From contig NZ_MQVR01000014.1 of assembly GCF_001907295.1 (NCBI RefSeq), positions 1-39,171 on the forward strand: a DNA stretch of 39,171 bases. The letters run 5' to 3'. Every line of letters starts with the position of its first letter. The first letter of the stretch is position 1. This document shows positions 32,291 through 39,171 of this stretch, piece after piece. Origin of the DNA: Bowdeniella nasicola. GTDB taxonomy: Bacteria; Actinomycetota; Actinomycetes; Actinomycetales; Actinomycetaceae. Below the pieces are notes generated by a model, which ran no database searches, was not told where the DNA came from, and worked only from the letters and a program-made list of their open reading frames with translations. The translations under genes were made by a program, and so were the position numbers.

Positions 32291-33161
32291 TTAGGGGAAA
32301 TTGGGATCGGAGAAGAGGCCGTAATTCACGTAGCCATCGCATTTTTTGGGCCTTGCCATTAGAAAACGTGACGACGGTGGCCTCTGCGGTCCCGTTTGGC
32401 TCGATATCGAAAGAACCGTTCTCGCTGCCGACGACGGCGCCCGCTGAATCCCGGCAGATCGCGGTGATATCCATCCCCTTTAGAGCAATGTCTCTCGGGT
32501 TTTTCACCTGGAAGCTCGCCAGGTCGCGATCGCCTCCCGTCCCGAACTTCGTGGTTTGGACGGTCTCGAAGGCGGGGCGCTCCCATTTGTTAAGCCCAGT
32601 GAACTCGAGAGGTGCCAGGACCTCATAGTGTGCTTTCACCGTCGCCGTGGGCTCCGGGTTCTCCGCGCGGGTACTGATCGAGAACGCCAGGGTTTGCCCC
32701 GCGGCATGGATGCGCTGCTTCTTATTCCGGGTTTCTAGCTCCTTGCCGTCGGCGTCCTGGAACGTGACCGTGATCTGCATTTCCCGTCCGATGACGTCCT
32801 TGGCATCGGCCATCTTCACGACGAAATAGGCGTGGGGCCGGAACTATCCTAGAAATAGGCCGCTGTCCACGACCTCCCACGGCTGCTCGCCCGTCGCGAG
32901 GGGATCGTCTGCCCCCTGGAGAAACTCGAGCATTCGCTCCTCTTCCTCGGTGATCATGCCGCGTTCCTTCTTATCTCGAAGATCTTTAAGCAGCAGATCC
33001 TTGCCGCTTTCGAAGGTCGGGGTCTTACTGGGGTCCGGCGCGGTCGTGGAAGGCGTAGGTGAGGTCGAGGTTGGCGTAGCGGCGGGCTTATCACCACCGC
33101 ACGCGGAAAGGCGCAGGGCGAGTACTGCAGTCGCGGCAATTGCCAGCTGTCGTCGTTTCAT
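32291..33161 (-). pseudogene. Lipoprotein paralogue broken by a nonsense codon and a frameshift
   Basis: A signal MKRRQLAIAATAVLALRLSAC with lipobox LSAC opens the gene at 33161. It continues to EVVDSGLFLG, then an in-frame TAG at 32844-32846, then the same frame resumes as FRPHAYFVVKMADAKDVIG through ITVTFQDADGKEL and AICRDSAGAVVGSENGSFDI. A single TGG-to-TAG change would explain the stop. Near the end an A6 tract (32342-32347) shifts the frame; with five A it would read KCDGYVNYGLFSDPNFP and stop with TAA at 32291, in line with the Cys-containing ends of its sisters. Two independent lesions make it a pseudogene, unless the A tract is a sequencing error or varies. Confidence 0.78.
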
Positions 33162-33201
33162 GAGGGCTCCCTACTGTTGAGCGGCGGCGATATGGGATCC
33201 G

Positions 33202-33996
33202 TTATGGCGTCGGAATGTCCGGGACGTAGTTATGAATGATGGTCCCCTCACACACTGACAACTCGTTGGGATCGGGGACGGGCGCTTCCTCGGTGAACGC
33301 CCCGCCAGGTTCCAATGCTTGGCTGAAAGCCGCTGCTGCGGAGACAACGAAAGTGCCTTCGGCGTTCTTGCAGGCGTAAGAGAGCAGCTGCATTGAGCTA
33401 GGCCGTTCCGGGTCGGGATTCGACACGTCAAAGTCCACAAATTGGGAGGTAGAGTTGTCCGGCTTGAATGTGGTCGTCGAGATGCGTTCGAAGCGTTGGA
33501 TGTTTTTATCGACCGGATTGGTCACCGGCGACGGTTTCACCGCGATGGTCACTTTAATGTCGTCGACATCATAGGGACGGTAGGGCAACACGAGAATATT
33601 GACTACTGTGACCTGGTCTCCCGGCTCCCCAAGGATCGGGGTTTCCGTTCGTGAGTCTTTGAGTTCGCCGCTCGAGTAGTACTCGACGGTGACGTCCATG
33701 GGGGAAAGCGGTGTTTCTCGTCCTGCGGAGTATTGGCCTCGAATGCCATAAATACGGCCGCGTCGGTTTGGTGGAAGCGGAGGTTTTCTACTGCGGGAGA
33801 GTCGAGCGTCTCGCTCGACTCCGACTCTGACCCCTTCGTCGGGGTGGAGGACGCACTGGAGTCTTCCGGCCCCTGCGACTGCTCGGCTGACGTTGCCGGA
33901 GCTGGGGCGGGGGTCTCGCTTCCGCCACTGCAGGCGGCAAGAGCGAGGGGCAAGCGAAGCCGTCACAGGGAGGGCGAGTCGACTGGAGCGGGACAT
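33202..33996 (-). pseudogene. Lipoprotein paralogue broken by two compensating frameshifts
   Basis: The start at 33996 gives MSRSSRLALPVTAS. The lipobox continues only in the next frame (LPLALAACSGGSETPAPAP), which runs through ESSETLDSPAVENLRFHQTD and VFMAFEANTPQDEKHRF. At a C5 tract (33700-33704) the frame returns to the original one: MDVTVEYYSSGELKDSRTET, FVDFDVSNPDPERPS and the Cys-containing end VCEGTIIHNYVPDIPTP. A sixth C would repair the second site. Both lesions are single-base, about 80 codons apart and of opposite sign. The reading frame as it stands lacks the lipobox, so it cannot make the lipoprotein. Confidence 0.78.
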
Positions 33997-34123
33997 GGGT
34001 GCTCTCGTTTCGTTGTCGCAGGTGGCGCGCCACATTCCAGGCATTGCCTTCAGAGTGTAAAGCGCGAGGCCGTTTGCCCCGTGGGTCTCATCATCGTTAA
34101 AGGCGAGAGCGGGCAGACAAAAG

Positions 34124-34197
34124 TCGGGGTGACAGGATTTGAACCTGCGACCCCCTGCTCCCAAAGCAGGTGCGCTACCAAGCTGCGCCACACCCCG
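34124..34197 (-). tRNA. tRNA-Pro (TGG)
   Basis: A minus-strand cloverleaf has acceptor CGGGGTG/CACCCCG, A73, anticodon stem CCTGC/GCAGG and loop TTTGGGA, giving anticodon TGG. CCA is not encoded. All arms pair fully. Confidence 0.95.
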
Positions 34198-34304
34198 TGA
34201 CTCGATCACATACATTAGCAGTCCCGTGCCAGCAGGCGCGATCCCGTGCGCAGCGCCACATTGCCGCGAGACTGTGCGGTTCGACGAACGGTGCAGGGAG
34301 GCGG

Positions 34305-34310
34305 TAGAGT
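34305..34310 (+). promoter_or_regulatory. -10 box of the tRNA-Gly promoter
   Basis: TAGAGT lies 26 bases before the tRNA-Gly gene; TCGACG 18 bases further upstream may be the -35 box. The spacing fits a start just before the tRNA. Confidence 0.4.
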
Positions 34311-34336
34311 GTTCCCGCACCGCTCTTTGGCGGCGT

Positions 34337-34410
34337 GCGGATGTAGCTCAATGGTAGAGCCTCTGCCTTCCAAGCAGATGGTGCGGGTTCGATTCCCGTC
34401 ATCCGCTCCA
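34337..34410 (+). tRNA. tRNA-Gly (TCC)
   Basis: A complete cloverleaf has acceptor GCGGATG/CATCCGC, T73 and encoded CCA (34408-34410). The anticodon stem TCTGC/GCAGA holds loop CTTCCAA, giving TCC. It lies 41 bases before trigger factor, in the same direction. Confidence 0.96.
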
Positions 34411-34451
34411 TTTCCGATAGTCCCGTACCCCAACAATGGAGCCCCAAGGCT

Positions 34452-35783
34452 GTGAAGACCGAAGTCGAAAATCTTGAACCCACCCGCGTGAAGCTCACGG
34501 TGGAAGCGCCGTATGAGGAGATCGCGCCCGCGATTGACAAGGCGTATCGCGAGGTTGCCGCTCAGATCAATATCCCGGGCTTCCGTAAGGGCAAGGCTCC
34601 CAAGCAGATCATCGATCAGCGCGTGGGCCGTGGCGTCGTCCTCGAGCAGGCCGTCAACGAGGTGCTCCCGCAGCTCTACCGTGACGCCGTCATCGAGCAG
34701 GAAATCCAGGTCCTGTCGCAGCCGACGATCGACGTCACCGAAATCCCGAATGCCACCGGTGAACTGGGTGGCAAGCTCGCCTTCACCGCCGAGGTTGACG
34801 TGCGTCCCGAGATCGAGTTCCCGAACCTGTCCGGCGTCGAGCTTGAGGTCGAAACCGCGACCGTGACCGATGAGGACGTCGAGGAGAAGCTGACCGAGCT
34901 GCGCCAGCGCTTCGGCTCGCTCGTCGGCGTCGACCGCGCCATTCAGGACGGCGACTTCGTCACCATCGACCTGAAGGCCGATATCGACGACGAAGAGATC
35001 GATTCCGTCTCCGGTGTCTCCTACGAGGTCGGCTCCGGCTCCATGCTCGAAGGCATGGACGAGGCCCTCATCGGCGCCAGCGCCGGCGAGGAAAAGACCT
35101 TCACTACCAAGCTTCTCGGCGGCGAGCACGCCGGCGAGGAAGCCACCTGCACCATCACCGCGACCGCGGTCAAGGAGCGCGACCTGCCCGAGGCCGACGA
35201 TGAGTTCGCCGAGCTCGCCTCCGAATTCGACACGATCGACGAACTGCGCGAAGACCTGCGCGTCCAGGCCGAAAAGGATGCCGCCTCCCAGCAGGCGCTC
35301 GCGGCCGGCGACAAGCTCCTCGACCACCTGCGCGAGACCGTCGAGTTCCCGCTGCCCGCCGGCGTCATTGACGCCGAGGTCGCCGAACACCTCGCCCAGG
35401 AGGGCAAGGACGCCGACGACGAGCACGGCAAGGAAATCCGCGGCGACATCGAGTCCGAGCTGCGCGATCAGCTGCTGCTGGACGCCCTCGCTGACAAGCA
35501 TGAGGTCGGCGTCGAGCAGAACGAGCTCATCGAGTTTATGATGATGACCGCCCAGCAGTACGGCATCGACCCGAACCAGTTCTTCTCCGGTGCCGCCGAG
35601 GCCGGCCAGATCCCCGCCTTCATGGCCGAGATCCGCCGCAACAAGTCCCTCATCGCTGCGCTGAAGGACGTCACCGTCAAGGACGAAGACGGCACGACCC
35701 TCGACCTGTCCGCCTTCCTTGGCGAGGACACAGCAGAAGAGCAGGACGACGCCGACGAAAGCACCGAGGACGAGACCAAGTAG
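34452..35783 (+). CDS. tig: Trigger factor, ribosome-bound chaperone and PPIase
   Basis: A 443-residue chaperone that binds the ribosome exit tunnel and shields nascent chains. The ribosome-docking loop GFRKGKAPKQII (about 43-54) lies in the N-terminal domain. The FKBP-like prolyl isomerase domain spans about 155-240 (DGDFVTIDLKADID, GSMLEGMDEALIGASAGEEK). The C-terminal helical arms end in a very acidic tail. The GTG at 34452 starts KTEVENLEPTRVKLTVEAP, the usual N-terminus. It follows tRNA-Gly and ends at a terminator, with clpP1-clpP2-clpX downstream, the common order tig-clpP-clpX. Confidence 0.96.
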   Translation: MKTEVENLEPTRVKLTVEAPYEEIAPAIDKAYREVAAQINIPGFRKGKAPKQIIDQRVGRGVVLEQAVNEVLPQLYRDAVIEQEIQVLSQPTIDVTEIPNATGELGGKLAFTAEVDVRPEIEFPNLSGVELEVETATVTDEDVEEKLTELRQRFGSLVGVDRAIQDGDFVTIDLKADIDDEEIDSVSGVSYEVGSGSMLEGMDEALIGASAGEEKTFTTKLLGGEHAGEEATCTITATAVKERDLPEADDEFAELASEFDTIDELREDLRVQAEKDAASQQALAAGDKLLDHLRETVEFPLPAGVIDAEVAEHLAQEGKDADDEHGKEIRGDIESELRDQLLLDALADKHEVGVEQNELIEFMMMTAQQYGIDPNQFFSGAAEAGQIPAFMAEIRRNKSLIAALKDVTVKDEDGTTLDLSAFLGEDTAEEQDDADESTEDETK

Positions 35784-35798
35784 CGTCCCACGCTAAAA

Positions 35799-35830
35799 GG
35801 CGGGCCCACCGCATTGGGCCCGCCCTTTAG
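35799..35830 (+). terminator. Terminator after tig
   Basis: GGCGGGCCCA (35799-35808) pairs with TGGGCCCGCC (35815-35824) around a six-base loop, followed by CTTTAG. It separates tig from the clp genes. Confidence 0.85.
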
Positions 35831-35848
35831 CATATCTAGGCCAACCTG

Positions 35849-35861
35849 CGCCCACAGCGAA
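35849..35861. promoter_or_regulatory. ClgR-like activator site upstream of clpP1
   Basis: CGCCCACAGCGAA fits the core CGCYNANRGCGWW of the actinobacterial ClgR box and lies 84 bases before the clpP1 start. ClgR activates clpP1P2 in corynebacteria and streptomycetes. The flanking W positions of the full motif do not match, so this is a candidate only. Confidence 0.45.
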
Positions 35862-35944
35862 ACCCCGAGATACGACTCGGGACGCGGCCTCACTTCGCGA
35901 TAGTCTCCAATCATCACGCAAGCCCTACCCGCCGAGGAGGAAAG

Positions 35945-36547
35945 TTGAGTAAAAGTGACATCGCCAATGCGGCGTTGAATGATCACATTTATAACCGGCT
36001 GCTAAAAGAGAGAATCATCTGGCTGGGCAGCGAGGTGCGCGACGATAACGCCAACGCGATCTGCGCCCAGATGCTCCTGCTCGCGGCCGAAGATCCCGAG
36101 GCGGACATCTACCTCTACATCAACTCCCCGGGCGGATCGATCACGGCGGGCATGGCCATCTACGACACCATGACCTACATCCAGCCCGACGTCGCCACCG
36201 TTGCGACGGGCCTGGCCGCTTCCATGGGCCAGTTCCTGCTGTCCTCTGGCACCCCGGGCAAGCGTTACGCCACCCCGCACGCGCGCATCCTCATGCACCA
36301 GCCGTCCGGCGGCGTCGGCGGTACCGCCTCCGATATCCGCATCAACGCGCAGCTGATCTTGCACATGAAGCGCACGCTCGCCCAGATCACGGCCGAGCAG
36401 ACCGGCAAGAGCGTCGAGCAGATCCTGGAAGACTCGGACCGCGACAAGTGGTTCACGGCCCACGAGGCGCTCGAATACGGCTTCATTGATCAGGTTGTCG
36501 CGCACTCGGCCTCGGTCACCGGCTCCGGCGGAATGACGGGTAAGTAA
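35945..36547 (+). CDS. clpP1: ATP-dependent Clp protease proteolytic subunit 1
   Basis: A 200-residue serine peptidase subunit of the ClpP1P2 barrel. S93 ([11 protein letters not shown]), H118 ([11 protein letters not shown]) and the Asp in [16 protein letters not shown] form the triad; [19 protein letters not shown] is the substrate-binding strand. The TTG start has GAGGAGGAAAG directly before it. It lies 11 bases before clpP2. In actinobacteria both subunits are needed for an active mixed tetradecamer that works with ClpX or ClpC. Confidence 0.96.
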   Translation: MSKSDIANAALNDHIYNRLLKERIIWLGSEVRDDNANAICAQMLLLAAEDPEADIYLYINSPGGSITAGMAIYDTMTYIQPDVATVATGLAASMGQFLLSSGTPGKRYATPHARILMHQPSGGVGGTASDIRINAQLILHMKRTLAQITAEQTGKSVEQILEDSDRDKWFTAHEALEYGFIDQVVAHSASVTGSGGMTGK

Positions 36548-36558
36548 GGAGCATATTC

Positions 36559-37236
36559 ATGGATTTTTCGTACCACGCTAAGCGCACCGCCGGCCCGGCC
36601 GGTATCGCCCCCGTTTACGCCGAGAACCGTTACGTGCTGCCGCAGTTCGAGGAGCGCACTGCTTACGGTTACCGCCGCCAGGACCCCTACGGCAAGCTGT
36701 TCGAAGACCGCATCATCTTCCTCGGTGTGCAGGTCGACGACGCGTCCGCCGATGACGTCATGGCCCAGCTCCTCGTCTTGGAATCCCAGGACCCGGATGG
36801 CCTCATCACGATGTACATCAACTCGCCCGGTGGCTCCTTCACCGCGATGACGGCGATCTACGACACGATGCAGTACATCCGCCCGCAGATCCAGACGGTC
36901 TGCCTCGGCCAGGCCGCTTCCGCGGCCGCCGTGCTGCTCGCGGCAGGTTCGCCCGGCAAGCGCCTCGCGCTGCCGAACGCGCGCGTCCTCATCCACCAGC
37001 CCGCGATGGAAGGCGCGCACGGCCAGGCCTCGGATATCGAGATCATCGCCGACGAGGTCGAACGCATGCGCTCCTGGCTGGAAGAAACGCTCGCGAAGCA
37101 TTCCAGCCGCAGCGCCGAGGACATCCGCCGCGACATCGAGCGCGACAAGATCCTCACCGCACAGCAGGCCCTCGCCTACGGGCTTGTCGACCAGGTCCTC
37201 GAGTCCCGCAAGGCGCCGGAACTGCCCGCTTCTTAA
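36559..37236 (+). CDS. clpP2: ATP-dependent Clp protease proteolytic subunit 2
   Basis: A 225-residue second ClpP with a longer N-terminus (about 40 residues before the handle), typical of actinobacterial ClpP2. The active site has S121 ([13 protein letters not shown]), H146 ([16 protein letters not shown]) and Asp in [15 protein letters not shown]. Intact triads on both subunits show that the mixed barrel should be fully active. GTAAGGAGCAT precedes the ATG. The clpX gene follows after 93 bases, possibly with its own promoter. Confidence 0.96.
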   Translation: MDFSYHAKRTAGPAGIAPVYAENRYVLPQFEERTAYGYRRQDPYGKLFEDRIIFLGVQVDDASADDVMAQLLVLESQDPDGLITMYINSPGGSFTAMTAIYDTMQYIRPQIQTVCLGQAASAAAVLLAAGSPGKRLALPNARVLIHQPAMEGAHGQASDIEIIADEVERMRSWLEETLAKHSSRSAEDIRRDIERDKILTAQQALAYGLVDQVLESRKAPELPAS

Positions 37237-37329
37237 CCCCACATGGCACCTCGGCGCGCCGAGTCCGCACCAGCGGATAGGGTGTGGAATATTGGACGAG
37301 ACGAGAATCGCGGAAAGGGCGTGATCTAC

Positions 37330-38574
<1,245 letters not shown>

Positions 38575-38620
38575 CGGCCTTGGCCTCGCGCCGTGTCGCC
38601 GCCCGGGGTATCCTCGGGCC

Positions 38621-38953
38621 ATGACCACGAGCGCACCGTCCCCGCACGCGAGCCCCGAGCCCGACGATGTTCCCGCCGAGTTGCTCGCCTACCGCAAGAC
38701 GATCGATAATATCGACGCGGCGCTCATCCACATGCTCGCCGAACGCTTCCGCTGCACCCAAAAAGTGGGGGAGCTGAAGGCCCGCACGAAGCTCCCACCG
38801 GCCGATCCCGAACGCGAAGCGCGGCAGATCGCGCGCCTGCGCCAGCTCGCCGACGAGTCCGGCCTCGACCCAGATTTTTCGGAAAAGTTTTTGACCTTCG
38901 TCGTGCGTGAAGTGATCCGCCACCACACGGCAATCGCCCGCGAGCACGACTAG
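38621..38953 (+). CDS. Chorismate mutase, AroQ type
   Basis: A 110-residue all-helical chorismate mutase, converting chorismate to prephenate for phenylalanine and tyrosine. YRKTIDNIDAALIHMLAERF carries the start of helix 1; KVGELKARTKLPPADPEREA holds the active-site Lys and Arg, and FLTFVVREVIRHH the last helix. About 20 residues of disordered N-terminus precede. TATCCT lies six bases before the ATG with no ribosome site, so it is probably leaderless. No fused dehydrogenase or dehydratase domain is present. Confidence 0.9.
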   Translation: MTTSAPSPHASPEPDDVPAELLAYRKTIDNIDAALIHMLAERFRCTQKVGELKARTKLPPADPEREARQIARLRQLADESGLDPDFSEKFLTFVVREVIRHHTAIAREHD

Positions 38954-39077
38954 CGAAAGACACCCTTAGTTAGGCCGTGACGTACCAGAGTGGCTGCGAT
39001 GTGGGAGGCTCGTCTTCACTCTTAGAACGGCGTCATTCTAACTGTGGCGGTCTGGTGACTTACGCCTCTGATAATCG

Positions 39078-39171
39078 GGCTCTTCCGGTTCTAGAGTGCG
39101 TTGACCCGGGCTGATAGCTGCCCGGAGTGGAGCAAGCAGCGCAGCACGTAGTGGCCGAAGTTCCTAAACCC
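39078..39171. mobile_element. End of an ISL3-type insertion sequence
   Basis: GGCTCTTCCGGTTCTAGAG at 39078 matches the terminal inverted repeat type of ISL3 elements (GGCTCTTCCGG...). The transposase stop codon lies within 20 bases of it. The element continues past the right edge. The 8-base target repeat typical of ISL3 cannot be checked from one end. Confidence 0.7.
39091..39171 (-). CDS. ISL3 family transposase, C-terminal fragment
   Basis: On the minus strand the last 26 codons of a gene open at the right edge read GFRNFGHYVLRCLLHSGQL, ending RVNAL and TAG at 39091-39093. The GFRNF-x-x-Y-x-LR pattern is the end of ISL3-type DDE transposases. The stop lies inside the terminal repeat, as is usual. 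Whether the rest is intact is unknown. Confidence 0.65.
   Translation of the reverse strand, partial: GFRNFGHYVLRCLLHSGQLSARVNAL

Noticed and set aside
32244-32819. Stand-alone cytoplasmic protein starting at 32819
   Set aside because: It is in the same frame as the upstream lipoprotein start, split only by a TAG, and shares family segments, so it is part of a pseudogene.

Overview
The window is high-GC, densely packed chromosomal DNA from an actinobacterium. Supporting signs are the GTG/TTG starts, -10 boxes of TAnnnT type lying 6-7 bases before start codons (leaderless mRNAs), a TesB/4HBT/EttA neighbourhood, an Rv2466c-type DsbA protein, twin dynamin-like GTPases, and clpP1-clpP2-clpX after tig. 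The lost methionine genes and the wider gene decay fit a host-adapted member of the Actinomycetales (Actinomycetaceae-like). That placement is inference; no marker gene fixes genus.

Layout. Positions 1-2329 are accessory: an excisionase-type HTH gene cut by the left edge, a broken alpha/beta hydrolase end, and a large serine recombinase whose stop codon lies inside the 3' end of tRNA-His. This looks like the end of an integrated element that continues to the left. From tRNA-His rightward the content is core: an N-terminally extended oligoribonuclease, tRNA-Arg, two GTPases, an SSB-like protein, EttA and two thioesterases (2.4-10.6 kb). Next comes carbohydrate uptake and use (10.6-15.4 kb): PTS enzyme I facing a stand-alone glucose-family EIIB, then MalQ and EIIA. 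Remnants of metF and metE follow (15.5-16.85 kb). At 16.9-25.8 kb lie two metallopeptidases, a DsbA-like protein, hydrolases, RpiB, an alkyltransferase-like protein overlapping a Nei/Fpg glycosylase, and a GNAT enzyme.

At 25.8-27.5 kb is cysK-cysE, preceded by an unlisted 26-codon, cysteine-rich leader ORF. Part of the leader can pair over 13 bp with RNA just before cysK, which suggests cysteine-responsive control. At 29.0-31.25 kb a Zur-like box sits inside two divergent, apparently leaderless promoters. One drives a P-loop-less CobW/Mrf-like protein. The other drives zinc-free ribosomal proteins L28, L33, S14, L31 and L36, a zinc-sparing module. rpmF follows with its own promoter.

Positions 31.65-34.0 kb carry three tandem lipoprotein paralogues, of which only one is intact; the others carry a nonsense codon and homopolymer frameshifts. 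tRNA-Pro, tRNA-Gly, trigger factor, clpP1, clpP2, clpX (with a ClgR-like box) and chorismate mutase follow. The right edge enters an ISL3-type insertion sequence at 39078.
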